45,127 bases of DNA from Gracilaria caudata (lineage: Eukaryota > Rhodophyta > Florideophyceae > Gracilariales > Gracilariaceae): assembly GCA_030374735.1 (NCBI GenBank), contig JASCIV010000112.1, positions 1-45,127 of the forward strand, written 5' to 3'. The notes under the pieces are model-generated. The model did not search any database, was not told where the DNA came from, and saw only the letters and a program-made list of their open reading frames with translations. This document shows, in pieces, positions 27,483 to 38,700 of this stretch. A program made the translations under genes and the position numbers. Each line of letters begins with the position of its first letter. The first letter of the stretch is position 1.

Positions 27483-28052
27483 GGAGGTACCAAAGGTAGA
27501 TGGAACACAAATTTTGTCATGGGCTGCTTAGGCCAGAAGAACAGGACTCTCTGTATTCATGACCATCGATATAATAGAATTTAGTTGCTGACGTGGACAA
27601 TACAGCATGAACGTTGACGGCGGTGGTGATGGATTCTTTCAACCACAACGCCGACAATGCAGCAACGATGCCACTGTGCCACACCTCATTCCCCCAATAA
27701 AATATGGGATCATATTGCTTGTCGACCTCGGGGGCAGGCAGAAGGGACCCGATCATCAGTGTCAGCACTTGGAAGTATTCCTTTTGGGCATCACTTTAAG
27801 GCATAAAGGGCGGATGTCCATGAGCACACTGCTACGAGCTACGGAAATGTTGCTGCCAGCTGTTGTTGCGTACGTATTGAGAGAAACTGGCATGCTCAAA
27901 GATTTGGCTTTATTCAGAAACAGGTCTTAACGTCTTGTTGCTCAAAAAACTGTGCTCGTTTATATCTTTTCCATCTCGCAACCACTTCCAGATTAGAGCT
28001 TCACATTGTGGCGGATGTGAACTACTTTCGTAGCGGTGTTGACTAACCTAAC
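27483..28052. other. Intergenic with a coding relic
   Basis: Minus-strand frame 27517-27768 contains LTLMIGSLLP and EVWHSGIVAALSALWLKE. A diverged counterpart on the minus strand near 29160-29350 keeps the same frame (EGWHKGIAAASSVFWTR, LTLLI). Both may be remnants of one membrane-protein exon. No intact gene. Confidence 0.4.
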
Positions 28053-28583
28053 TTATTGGCATGTACCACTGTTAGGAACATCCGCTCCAGGACTGCCCGG
28101 ATCAGTAATGACGCAAGTAAGACCAGGTTCACAGTCCACGGGGCGCGAGAATAGCACTCCGGTAGTAGAACAGCTGTCGCCAAATTGCCTGCAACCAAGA
28201 CCCTCAAGAACACAGCAATCCGGCTGCCCAAAGTTGGTGAAGGGGCCGTCAGCAATGTTTGCAGGATCTTTGCACTCCTCGCTGGAGTCGGGAGGCGGCG
28301 TGTTGGTAACAGGCGGTGCGGTGGTGGTGGGCGGTGGAAGCGTCGGCGGTAGTGTCGTAAACGGTATGCCAATGGGAGGATCGACTTGTACCGGGCGAAG
28401 TTGTTCGAGCACGAAGCTCAGACATGACTGCGGCGGGGGCTGAGGACAGGGGGTCGTGAAGCAGAAGATCTGCGTGCGGCACTCCTGCGATAGGTTTGGA
28501 AGGCAGAATTGGAGACTGCAGATCTCGACGGCGAGCGCACTACCAAGCAGGAGTGCGCCAAGCACAAAGTATGCGAGCTTCAT
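28053..28583 (-). CDS. Secreted cysteine-rich protein with a Pro/Thr linker
   Basis: A 176-residue protein. Residues 1-18 are a signal peptide. An N-terminal cysteine cluster (22-54, including LQFCLPN and FCFTTPCPQPPP) is joined by a Pro/Thr-rich, probably O-glycosylated linker (about 69-100) to a C-terminal cysteine-rich module (about 103-175: CKDPANI, DCCVLEGLGCRQFGDSC, CEPGLTCVI, GTCQ). The C-terminal spacing CCxxxGLxCxxxGDxC...CxPGLxC resembles small disulfide-rich knots, but I cannot assign a family. Probably apoplastic. A decayed duplicate of its upstream region lies at 29365-29590. Confidence 0.75.
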   Translation of the reverse strand: MKLAYFVLGALLLGSALAVEICSLQFCLPNLSQECRTQIFCFTTPCPQPPPQSCLSFVLEQLRPVQVDPPIGIPFTTLPPTLPPPTTTAPPVTNTPPPDSSEECKDPANIADGPFTNFGQPDCCVLEGLGCRQFGDSCSTTGVLFSRPVDCEPGLTCVITDPGSPGADVPNSGTCQ

Positions 28584-28652
28584 TGTGATGAACGGAGTTG
28601 TAGTGGAAAAGCAGTGGTGAAGGCGAGAGCAGCCGGTGGGGTTGACTGCAGG

Positions 28653-28862
28653 AGTATTTCACAGCGGCAACCGTTCTTATCCACCTTCGCAGCAAAGTTG
28701 GACCGACCTCAAAGCGGAGAGATGAATCGTACCTTGGCTTGAAGAGCGTCATACGTATTATGTAGAGCATGCTTTGCTGCTGCACTGAAATCATTAGGCA
28801 GCTCACCATTACAAATTCAAGTGCCAAACATCGACTTGATCGATGCAGTGGAAACACAGCTT
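28653..28862. repeat. Duplicated upstream block, copy 1
   Basis: Aligns with 29365-29590 in the same orientation. Shared stretches include TTCACAGCGGCAACCGTTCT and CAAATTCAAGTGCCAAACAT. Confidence 0.75.
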
Positions 28863-29159
28863 TACCACTACGACTAACATTACGCAGTCGGAACACAGCT
28901 TACGAATTCGACCATCAGACACACGCTTCGAGCGGATCATCCGTCGGGGAAGAGCGAGATACGAAAAGCAGAGGCTCAACAGCACATGATGTTGAGGTGA
29001 GAGGGATACACTTCGTTAACGCTTGATAGAAAATCTTCCGCTCTACATCTGATCTGATGAAAACTATATATACATATCTAGATATATGGGCAATTTGACA
29101 AATCTTTTAAAAAATACTAATTTCTCTCTAATTTAATAATATTTAGACGAATATAGCAT

Positions 29160-29590
29160 GTTGGGCCACGGTTGTGATGGCTTACCTTGTCCAAAACACC
29201 GACGATGCAGCAGCAATGCCTTTGTGCCAACCCTCAGACCCCGACTGAAATGTGCGCTTTCCCAAAGTGCCCCACTTACGGCATGATCATGATGTTCCCT
29301 TCCAATCTCGAGCGCAAGGGCAACCGGATCAGCAGTGTCAGTATTTGGGAATCTGAAGGGCTTGCATCTTTCACAGCGGCAACCGTTCTTTAGATAAGCA
29401 AAGTCTGGCCACCTCAAAGCGGGGAGATGAATAGTAACTTTTTACCGTGTCTTGAAGAGCGTTATCCACTGCGTATAATACCATGCTTTGCTGCCGCGGT
29501 GAAATCATTGGCGAGCTTTAACGCCACAAATTCAAGTGCCAAACATCGACGGGATCCAATGCAACGGAGAACCGACACAGTTTGGGGGTG
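29160..29590. repeat. Decayed duplicate locus lacking the secreted gene
   Basis: The first half (29160-29350) resembles 27600-27790 and the second half (29365-29590) resembles 28653-28862. The order matches the intact locus, but the intervening gene 28053-28583 is missing, suggesting duplication followed by an internal deletion near 29355-29365. Confidence 0.6.
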
Positions 29591-30679
29591 ATCTTGTGCC
29601 GAATCTGTGCTTTGTCGTACGCAGCAAGGACCCTCCAAATGTCGGCGGCGCTGGGAGTATTAGCCATTACGGAAAGCGCTTACAGTAACTATTTTCCCTT
29701 CAAACATCAAAAGATTCAAATTTTGAATCTTTTGCTTCAAATTTAATTTGCTTCTGCCACACACTGTACACCTCGACACTTGGCACGGTTTATTATCTCG
29801 GATGCGACCGATCCACGTCAGCTAAGACATATTCGTCTGTCGTTTTCAAACAATATCTACTTTTTTATATAAATTTATACCAGATAGATCTCGGCCTGTG
29901 CCAGAATTTTCGCTTCCATTGGTCTCAGACCCTTTCCTTCCCCCTGAAATGACCCCAGCTTCACTAGGCCTAGCTCATATAACCTTACCATTTTACTGAA
30001 GATCAAGTCTTCTATAAAACCGTGGCGTTAATTACAGAACACTTAAACTTTCAGAAAATCACTGAATTTATTCATTTATTGTGCATACGTTGAACGGCAT
30101 TATCTTCTATATATGTACAGTGATTTGATTAATATCTGCGTATTTGTAGAAGACTCAGTCTGACATAGATGACTACACCATTCATAGAAACCTCTACCCT
30201 AACTGTAGATCCCTGTACCCTAAAGCCTTCATACAAATAGCTAAAATTAATAAACCGTGTAAGGAGTTCCCATTCAGAGATTCAGAAGTAATCTATCAAA
30301 TGTGCACCTTTCTACGTTTGGGATGGCCTTTCTACGAAAGGCAGAGTTATCTACGAATTACATAGTTTACACCAAAAAGTTACTCTTCTACAGAAAGCCA
30401 CGTATTCGTTCATTTACAGTGCAATAAACGAGATGCACAAGTTCACTTACCTAGGCCTACTGTGTACGCTGACAGCCAGAACTCCTCCAGAGAAAGCTCA
30501 GCATTATCGGAGGGGACAGACGCTGGAGAATAAATAGGAGCTCGCAAGCATTTTGCTGTTGACGACAACACGCGGGCAATTAGGCAAAGACAAGCCGCAA
30601 GCATAAGCACAACGAACACTCAATCGGAATCATGAGTTTGTTGCCAGCAAAACAAAAGCTACATTCACATCAACTAATC
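29591..30679. other. Intergenic, AT-rich; perfect palindrome at 29708-29734
   Basis: Arms CAAAAGATTCAAA and TTTGAATCTTTTG (13 bp each) flank a single T. A smaller hairpin, CCTTTC / GAAAGG, lies near 30329. No gene seen. Confidence 0.6.
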
Positions 30680-32199
30680 CTACATCTTCCACGCTCTGTG
30701 CGCAATGTACACGCGACGCACAATCAGTTCTTCTATCCATCTCTGCCACGAACCGGACTTTCCACTGCAACCCGTCACACTCACGTCCTCGAAGTGTATC
30801 GCCGCCCGCATCAGGTGCAAATGATTCGCGCTGTTCACCAAAGCGCTGCGGCTGCCACATTCTTCACGGCTGCACAGATCGGCGTAGCTGACGAGCTCCC
30901 CGCCTTTGAGAAGAAGATGATCCGGTGTGCCGCATGGAACGCCAGTACGTGGACAAAGAACTCTAGACATGATACTTTCCTCATGCAGCATGTGTTCGTC
31001 TCTCACTCCAGCGGAGCGAAGCCAATCCGCTTCTAAGCATACCTCTTCGCCTTCAGGTGTGGCTTGATTCGACGGCGAAGAACTGGCCTCTTCAGGCGTA
31101 GTGGGTGCTACAGGATTCTGAGTAGGAAGCGTGTCGACGTCTGCAGAAGCGTCGGGCTTGGAGGTCTGCGTAGAGGAAACATTCGCGGAGGAGGAACGAC
31201 AAGAGAATATCTTTTCACTGTTTTCCAGCACTCCTTGAACATGAGGCTTGGAACCGGTAATGTTCGGTAAAAGCGCGCTTGAAACACCGTTGACTGCGAA
31301 TTCGAAATCGGAATATTCATACTCGTAGAAATCATCATTAACGTTGACTTTGAAATTCGAATCTAGATAAACATACGCATAGTCGTCATCATAAAAGACA
31401 GATGGATCAATGGGACAGGTCGTACCACGCCTTGTCCTGCCAATAAAGCCTTCAATGATTCTGTTAGTGGCACGTTCGTACCCAACCAGTCTCACCAAGT
31501 CAACTGATTTGTCTTCATTACATTTTGCACACGCAAAGCCATCGATACAGGTAAAATTGTTCTCCCAACACGAATCGATAATGGAATCATCAAAGCGAGG
31601 AAGAGGTCCTTCAAGCGTGAGGTCAAGCGGTTTTCCCTCTCCATCACGGGCTTGCAGCTCCAATCGCTCTCCATTGCATTCCAGAAAGGAGTCAAGATTT
31701 TCATCCACACCACTGTACAGAGATAGGTCAAATGAAACAAACGAAAGAAAAGAATGAGATGATTTAATCACCACTGCGATATCATCTCTTGAGGAGGACC
31801 GAATTCCCAAGCGAAGATCCAATTCATCGAGCTCCGTGAGTCCTTCTATTGCTCGATGTTCCGCGGCGGTGGGCAACAAGAAAACGTCTTCATCGCAGTC
31901 AAACTGCCATGTGATGTAGTCATACTCGCCGTCTGGTGGACAGTAGAACATGCCTCCGTTGTGATAGAATTTGGTTTCAGTCTCGGAAGACTGCGGATCA
32001 CAACTTTGCGTTTGCAGTTGTGGCGAACTACGGTAGTGGTTCGGGGAAAGAGTGATCTGCCGCTAGCCAGAACTGGCTACAGCAGTGCACAGGAAACAAC
32101 ATTGCACTCGCCAAACCAATCTCTGCCTTCCTCCGTGGAGAAACAAAGTGAGAAGCATTGGATTAGCAGCAGGAAGGCGAGAAACGGAGAGAGGTTCAT
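30680..32199 (-). CDS. Acidic secreted protein; 5' exon or frame break near 32060-32100
   Basis: The main frame (30680-31951, 423 residues from its first ATG) is open upstream to about 32062. A separate frame at 32199-32077 encodes a typical signal peptide (MNLSPFLAFLLLIQCFSLCF) and ends in a stop. No single indel joins them, because each frame meets its own stop in the overlap. A 44-nt GT...AG segment (32100-32057) would join them in phase, so a tiny intron is possible; otherwise the gene is broken. The body is acidic with Asp/Tyr-rich patches. A Ser/Thr/Pro linker (about 262-300) leads to a C-terminal cysteine domain with LCPRTGVPCGTPDHLL, VSYADLCSREECG and ALVNS, which I do not assign to a family. 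Confidence 0.6.
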
Positions 32200-33359
32200 G
32201 TTGGATATTGGGATGCAGGTGTGAAGGCAGACCTCGAGTGGCCGTAATAACCTCGATGAAGGCGAAGATCATGGGTGTTTTGGGGAGCACTGGTGACATT
32301 TAAGTAGTGTAGAATCAGAGCATACGCCTTCCTAGTTCATGTGTGCAGACGCTACTGCTTATTTTTAGACGGGCATCGAGGTGCTTCAAACGTGGATGTC
32401 TGACGGAAAGCATGGGGCGCATAGTGTTGCGGGTGAGTCATAGACAAATTGTTTCAGGTACGGCAGAAGCTTTGTACTGAGCGACACTAATGTTACTGAC
32501 AACCAGGTTCATGACAGAAGTACCATTACATGCTATTCCCATAAAGACTTAAGATGAGTCGACTTGGTGCTGTCCTCCTCCAGTCTCGACGCTCATGTTG
32601 TTGAATTGAAGACACTCGGCCACGTTGTTGTTCCCTGCAACAATCAGCGACGTACGGGGCTCTATAATTGCAATACAACAAGAGTGCCGTCAGCAAATGT
32701 GTGCATAAGCTGGGGCTCAGTTTCAAGGAAAAACAGAAGTGTAACATTATACTACGAACACCTGTCTGTCAGCAACAGTAAGTGAGAAGTACGCAACCAC
32801 TGCGATGCATTCCCACAAGCGGGGTAAGCTACTATTCTTAACGTTTTGGGGTGTGAAGGTAAAGACGTAATGTCGTTACCTTCGTGCACACGCTCACCAC
32901 GTTTTGACTGACCAAATTAACACTAACCTCTAATAATTGAGCCCATGACTCAATTACTGTAATCTTGTGTAAATCAAATACTTCTAAAGATAGCAAAATA
33001 AACTTTCCGGCAATCTTTTCTACCTTGCTCTGTAAAAGGAAATAGTCTAAGTTCAACCACCTCTACATAAAATCAGAGCTTTCTCAAAGAAAAAGGTCGC
33101 AAAGCTCCTTCGCCCTGCTGCAAACGGTCTTTACGAACTTGTTTAAGAAAGAACAATTTTGGTACAAAACTTTCTTTGGCCGTTTAAGGATCTAGAATTT
33201 CGTTGAAAAGAGAGATTTTGCCTCTCGTTTAAAACTTGTAAGACTGAATGAAAAGCTGAAGACGATGTCACGACTATACTTGTTTGAGACATACTACAAA
33301 AGTAGCTGACTATTTTGAATAACGTCGTCAAAAATAAGATGATCAAATGTAGCCAAAAG

Positions 33360-33492
33360 CAGACCCGTATTTGTGACTGACTGACTTGCATATGCAGCAA
33401 AAATCTAGTCAAATTTAGTCATGAATATGACACGTAGTACAATTGCACACGTGGTTTTCAAAAGACCATAGAGAATGCGACAAGTGTACAGC
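33360..33492. mobile_element. Truncated hAT-like element end, inverted
   Basis: CAGACCCGTATTTGTGACTG begins a stretch whose reverse complement matches about 2870-3044 of the complete element: GTCAGTCAGTCA, ACTAGATTTTTG, ACGTGTCATAT and CTCTATGGTC. The other terminus was not found nearby. Confidence 0.6.
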
Positions 33493-33711
33493 AATCATGG
33501 TAATCTGCGCGGATGGCTATTTCTGCATTCACCCAATGCTATGCTCGCATGTCATGCGTGCTACGACTGGAAGCAGGTCACTGTCAGTGCTTCTGCAGCT
33601 ATCTCTCAAATCCGAATTCCATGTGTGTGTCTTCCACTTTCGTCGTCTCCTCATCGTCCCTGTGGCGTGAGCGTCGTGAATTGACGTAGTAAAGCATCTT
33701 CTTCAATCAGG

Positions 33712-33756
33712 CAGCGTTTCTTTTTCCAGCGTTTCTTTTTCCAGCGTTTCTTTTTC
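33712..33756. repeat. Tandem repeat, three perfect 15-bp units
   Basis: CAGCGTTTCTTTTTC repeated three times without mismatch. Confidence 0.85.
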
Positions 33757-34085
33757 CTATCCTATCCCACATCTGGGGTTGCTGGTAGCCGATGACGATG
33801 CTTTTGTACAGCACTCAACCAGGTGAGGCACTCGTCCTTTCTGAACTGAGGTTAGAGGGCAACGGAACTATGAAGGTCGACTGAAGTTTCACTTTATGGA
33901 TACTCTGGCCGGACTTGCTCTATGTTTCTAACTTTCTCATGGGCCTTGTTTTAAGAACCAATCCAACTAATTCTCACGTACTGACTAACTGCGACTATCT
34001 ACAAGTGCATTGATGCATATTGCTAAAAGGACACACAAGAGTTACCCAGCGCCCAGTGCACACTCAGCACCAGTAACAGAGGAAT

Positions 34086-36089
34086 CTACGCGATTTCGAC
34101 TTGTGCCTCGACCTCGCTCAGCTGCTCCAGATCGTTCACCTGAAGAATCTTCGTTGACATGGACCACAGGTATTTGTCTATGATTGCATTACGCTTGATA
34201 CTACGGCTCCACCAGTTCCACCAGTCCAGCCCGGTTGTGTTGTGTGTCACGCGGCCGCGCTCCGTGATGGTCGATTCGGATACGTCGAGCACAATCGCGC
34301 CCGTGAACCGCTGCGACGACGAGTACACGTTCACCGGCATTACAGCCACACGCTCGCGGCGCCAGTACAAGAATGCGCGGTGATCCCACTGTGCCTCCGA
34401 ATAGCTCCCCGATAGCGTCCAAGAGGAGAGCTCAAGCGGGTTTGTCTTGTCGCTCACATCGAACAGCGACACCTTCGCCCCCGTAGTGCGCCCAGTCTCC
34501 GTAGCCTCCTGTCCGACACCGAGGAGGCGCCCAGGTCCAACTGGATGTAGGTAAGAGCTGAACCCAGGGATCTTGAGCTCGCCTGTCACACGCATCGCAC
34601 GCGGGTTGGACAGGTCGATGATGTACAGCGGGTCAATCTGGCGGAACGTCACGACGTACGCCGTTTCCCCGATGTAACGCACGGAGAAAATGCGCTCACC
34701 GATGCCGAGGTTTCCGACTTCGCCGATCTTCACGAGCTGGCGCGTGTCTCGGTTGGGCAGGAACGCGGTCACCTTACTGCGGCTCAGATCGCGGCTGGTC
34801 CACCACCGCGCCCCGTCTGTCGTCGCGATGAAGAACGTGTCATGCCACTCGTGCATGGCAAACTGGTTGATGATGCTGCCGCTCACGGCGCCGCTTGCGA
34901 CGTACGAGGCGCCAGCGTCCGAAAGAGAGAAGTGGTGGATCGCCGTCTGATAGTTTGCTCCCCAGCGCGGCGAGTTCGCGGGCACATCGTCGAAGCGGAT
35001 CTCGTTCGTCGTCACGAACATTGACTTCTTCGTGGCGTAGATTGTTTCCGCGTCCGACATGACGGACGCCGAGCTGGACGGTTCCAGGAAGCCCGCGATA
35101 GGCAGCGTGACGACGGTGAGGAGGTTGAAGCCTGCGAACACGTTCTGCGAGTAGTAGATATCGCTGCACGTCGCGTACACGCCGAACTGCTCGCGGCCGT
35201 TGCGCTGCAGGCGGTACGTCGGCAGCCAGTTGCCTGGTTGCGAGTACTGGATGATCTCACGGTTCCACTTCTCGGTCTGAGAGGGTTGCACGTCGCCCGT
35301 TGGATAGTACAGCCAGATGGAAGACAGCGGGCGGAAACGCAGAACGAGGCGGACGACTCCCTCGACCTCGCGCGACTTGATGTAGCTACCCTCGAGATAG
35401 AGCGTAGACACGAGGCGTGGCGTGCCACCGCTGACGTGGATCTGGTACACGACGGTGGCCTCCTCGCCATACGAAGGGTCTGTCTTGTACCGAAGGTGTA
35501 CAGGACGCCTATACGAACGGACGTCGCCGAGCGCCAGCAAGAAGTCACCCTCAATCAGCATGTCCCGCGGCGCCGTGGGCAGCTCCAGCTTGCCAACGCG
35601 GCGGCCGGTCTTTCCTCCCTCCAGCACCTCAACAACGGAGAACGTGGTGCCGCTCACGGTGAACACACGGCGGCCGTCCGTCTTGATGATGTCCGGCTCG
35701 TCCACGCCCGTGACCTGGACGTTGGTTGTCGAGAAGTCGACGCCGGCGACCAGCCCATTTTCGTCGGGGTCATCAAAGCTCGTGTCGCGATCAGCCTCGG
35801 TAAGATTGCCGCCGGCGACGCGCTGCGGTTCGGCGAAAGGGCGATGGAGCGGAAGATCGGCGGGGCCACCGGGCGTTCCAGGGTCTTCCGGCAGTCCCTC
35901 AGGAGAACGAGATCGGGCATATGCATTGTAGGAAGTGAGCCCGTACGGACCGACCAGGTTTACGGCGCGGTTGATGTAGTAATTGTTGAGCTCCGGGCAG
36001 TTGCCAAACTTGCTGATGAGGCTTGCATTGGCGAAATTGTTGAGGAACACGAGGAGGAGAGCAAGGCAGAATGTTGTGAGCGCCGCCAT
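34086..36089 (-). CDS. Secreted beta-propeller domain protein (PF09826-like)
   Basis: A 667-residue protein with a signal peptide (1-22). From about residue 124 onwards it matches the secreted beta-propeller family mostly known from bacteria and archaea: TNVQVTGVDEPDIIKTDGRR-x-FTVSG is the family's signature opening, followed by blade repeats (PLYIIDLSNPRAMRVTGEL, KVSLFDVSDKTNP, RFTGAIVLDVSE). Residues 60-90 are a Pro/Gly-rich spacer. GC content is clearly higher than in neighbouring intergenic DNA, and long antisense frames appear across it for that reason. Family membership is fairly secure; ligand and role are unknown. The taxonomic distribution and GC content make lateral acquisition worth testing. 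Confidence 0.85.
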   Translation of the reverse strand: MAALTTFCLALLLVFLNNFANASLISKFGNCPELNNYYINRAVNLVGPYGLTSYNAYARSRSPEGLPEDPGTPGGPADLPLHRPFAEPQRVAGGNLTEADRDTSFDDPDENGLVAGVDFSTTNVQVTGVDEPDIIKTDGRRVFTVSGTTFSVVEVLEGGKTGRRVGKLELPTAPRDMLIEGDFLLALGDVRSYRRPVHLRYKTDPSYGEEATVVYQIHVSGGTPRLVSTLYLEGSYIKSREVEGVVRLVLRFRPLSSIWLYYPTGDVQPSQTEKWNREIIQYSQPGNWLPTYRLQRNGREQFGVYATCSDIYYSQNVFAGFNLLTVVTLPIAGFLEPSSSASVMSDAETIYATKKSMFVTTNEIRFDDVPANSPRWGANYQTAIHHFSLSDAGASYVASGAVSGSIINQFAMHEWHDTFFIATTDGARWWTSRDLSRSKVTAFLPNRDTRQLVKIGEVGNLGIGERIFSVRYIGETAYVVTFRQIDPLYIIDLSNPRAMRVTGELKIPGFSSYLHPVGPGRLLGVGQEATETGRTTGAKVSLFDVSDKTNPLELSSWTLSGSYSEAQWDHRAFLYWRRERVAVMPVNVYSSSQRFTGAIVLDVSESTITERGRVTHNTTGLDWWNWWSRSIKRNAIIDKYLWSMSTKILQVNDLEQLSEVEAQVEIA

Positions 36090-36743
36090 TGTTCCCTATG
36101 TTCGGGTTGATAGCTCTTTGAGTTGAACTGAGGAGGTAGGAACCACATTGCTGACACCCACCTAGCAGCCGGGCTTTTAAGCACTTGTCGGAAAGTATCG
36201 GGCTCAAGCAAGATACTTTGTTGGGTGTGCTGATTGGCTACCGAGTGCGTTGATCCCAAAACGAGGAAGAAGGCGGTTGCACTGCTCTTCGGGAGACGTC
36301 CACTCGCGACTGAATTCAACGGAACGCGTGAATTTTGGATTGGCGTGCATCATGATGATGACCCGTACTGTCATCATCATAGCCATCTGTGAGAGCGACG
36401 GGTCATGTGCCTCTGACGAGAGTTGCATTTGGATTGGATCGTTTTCCATTATGCTCTGCTGGTCACTCAAGCCTTGAAGTAGGACGCGAACTTACCCCAC
36501 ACACTGGCGAATTTGAAACAACTCGAGAGCGATGCGATGGACAAGCACAAGAGGCATTGCTTGTCAAAAGGGAATCTATGTTGATGAGCCAGCAGTGCAA
36601 GGCGTCCGAAGACGATGATCCCGGTACGAATGACATTTCATCGCTGTAAACCGAACAATGCATTGCATTGTTGGCACAAGGCGCAGTTCAGCTGCACCCT
36701 CATACCCTAATTTGTACCAAGCGGATTATCACAAATCGGGCCT
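36090..36743. other. Intergenic; perfect hairpin at 36352-36380
   Basis: Arms ATGATGATGAC and GTCATCATCAT (11 bp) flank CCGTACT. The stretch next to 36089 is the likely promoter of the propeller gene, with TTAAAAGC on the minus strand near 36170. No gene seen. Confidence 0.6.
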
Positions 36744-37501
36744 ATGATCACGGTGACCACTGCTGCCTTCGCAGAGTTTCAGCTGAAAAAGAATGGCACG
36801 GTGGTCACAAGTTATTGGCGCGTGAATGTTACTGTTTTCAGCGTCCTTCTTCTCTTCACAGCTGTCATCCTTACTCTGTTAGCCATATTCCATCCCGTCC
36901 ACTTGACACGAGACGATAACGCCAACACATCCACACAACGCCCACGGCCGCAAATATTGCACATTTTGCTTGCAGGCCTGTTTTCCATCACTCCCGTGTG
37001 TCTACGTCGTTCTCCTCCGCAACGATGGCCACAAGCTCTACATGCTCGCCGCTCCGTTGTCCTTTCTGCCGTACATCGCGCTCCTGAATAATGCAGTCCT
37101 GAGAGCATTCTCGACTTTATTTAGAGAGCATCCGAGCGAGCGCCATGCTGCGTTCGGATTCCTCGTCAAGCTGTCGAACTCAATTCTGGACCTCGCAGCC
37201 GTGTTTCCGCTGTACTCGATCATGTTGACGCTCATTGCGTACACCATGCTCACGAATAGTGTGTTGGCGATCCCGGTATCCTTGGTTACGTGCAGTGATG
37301 GAATATTACGGACTGAACGGAAATTGGGGTTATATATTACGTGTTTGGAGAGAATATGGACTACTCGTATCATGGGTTGTTTGGCTCTGGGTGGATGATG
37401 GTTCTGTCGTTCCGATTGCGGTAGTGCTTTACACCTTGCTACTTGTCGGCACTCTCGTGTACACGGTCTGCGAAGGGTATATTCACGTATCTCGCAGTTG
37501 A
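36744..37501 (+). pseudogene. Frameshifted polytopic membrane-protein gene
   Basis: An ATG at 36744 opens a frame with one hydrophobic helix (SVLLLFTAVILTLLAIF). Membrane-like coding then continues in a second frame from about 36995 (YVVLLRNDGHKLYMLAAPL, FLPYIALLNN, DLAAVFPLYSIMLTLIAYTM) and in a third from about 37275 (NWGYILRVWREYG, SWVVWLWVDDG, VVLYTLLLVGTLVYTV), ending at 37501. Hydrophobic pattern and lack of stops near the junctions suggest one protein of about 250 residues with five or six helices and two single-base shifts. Neither shift lies in a long homopolymer. An assembly error or short introns are alternatives. Family not recognised. Confidence 0.55.
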
Positions 37502-38586
37502 TGTTTGTAACTTCTCAAGAGATGCGGAAAGACATAGTGGCACGAAGATACTTGTATGCAACAACCGTTTGAGAATAAAAATCTTTATCGGGAACCTTAT
37601 CTTCGGAACAGAAACTACACGGGTTAATCACCACCACTCACGGTTATCCATGGGACAGGGATTATAGAGATAACCGAAACCTGCATCGTCATAATTTGCA
37701 ATGCGCTTCACAGATATCTTGGGAGCGTTATACACATGAAGGTGGAATTCCACCCCTATTGTGCATTCATGTAAATCCAGTAATGATACAGCTTGTATTC
37801 TGAAGACTGGTTCTTTTACTCCTTTGAAATTGTGCCAGTGGCTGCTTCCTCTATGTCTGTAGTAGCCTGGAGAGACTGGCCGCGGCGACACTGTGTCACG
37901 GGGTAGTGTCTGCAATCTACAGCTTGCTTACATTATAATATGTCACGATCGCCGGAAGCAGTTTGGTTTTTAGTAATGAGGCAGTCCTTCGAATAACATT
38001 GATGGTCTCGGCGAAGAGTACACAGCCGTGAACAGAGTCCTTTTTCACGTGTATTGCTTCTCTTTCAAATCGATTTTACCCATTCACAGATCAGCTTTAT
38101 ACTTCCCTAATTCACAAAAAATCGTTTCATCATAGCATCAGCGAAGAAGAAGTGTTTGCTGCCCGTATATGGTATGATTTGCATTCTTTGAACGGATCAG
38201 TGCTTCGCTGTCATGCAATCAAAGTCATAAAGACGTTCTGTCGAGGGAGCGCAAACGCGTATCATCAGAATGAAAGAACACTGAAGATTCTTCAGTCCTT
38301 CACACTTCTACCAAACATTCGTTTTTCGCCTGTTCTCCACGTGCTCCCCCACATGCATTCCAGCGCAACTATACGTCTAGGCTTCTTGACATCAAGCTTT
38401 AACCTGTCTATATCTTTGCTGTGTCTTAGATTCATCCAATAGACCGATGTTACTGGACCATCAGTACTAGCACTTGAAGTCTCGGTAATGTTTGGCCTTC
38501 CATTTCAACTCTGATTGTTACTATGACAAACGAAAACTGCACCTAAAATCGCATTTGAGTTACACTGATCGTTCACCCGGTTTGGG
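37502..38586. other. Intergenic
   Basis: AATAAA near 37575 could end a transcript from 36744. Nothing else recognised. Confidence 0.5.
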
Positions 38587-38594
38587 TATAAAAG
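38587..38594 (+). promoter_or_regulatory. TATA box of the secreted gene at 38701
   Basis: TATAAAAG, 114 bp upstream of the ATG. Short CTCAG repeats (TCTCAGCACC, TCTCAGTGCA) follow in the putative 5' UTR. Confidence 0.65.
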
Positions 38595-38700
38595 ACAAAC
38601 CTCTAGGCCACTCTCACCAACACTAAGCAATCTCAGCACCTTTCAGTCCCTCTCAGTGCATATCAGCGCCACACTAATTTCCGAGGAGATCGCATTCAGA

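Larger units (their letters stand above)
32200..34085. other. Intergenic with repeats
   Basis: No supported gene. Contains a dispersed GCAAAGCTCCTT repeat (33099-33115, minus orientation), a hAT-like fragment (33360-33492) and a 15-bp tandem repeat (33712-33756). Confidence 0.55.

Noticed and set aside
35238..36110. 290-codon plus-strand frame
   Set aside because: It is antisense to the beta-propeller gene and arises from high GC content; the sense protein has clear family motifs.
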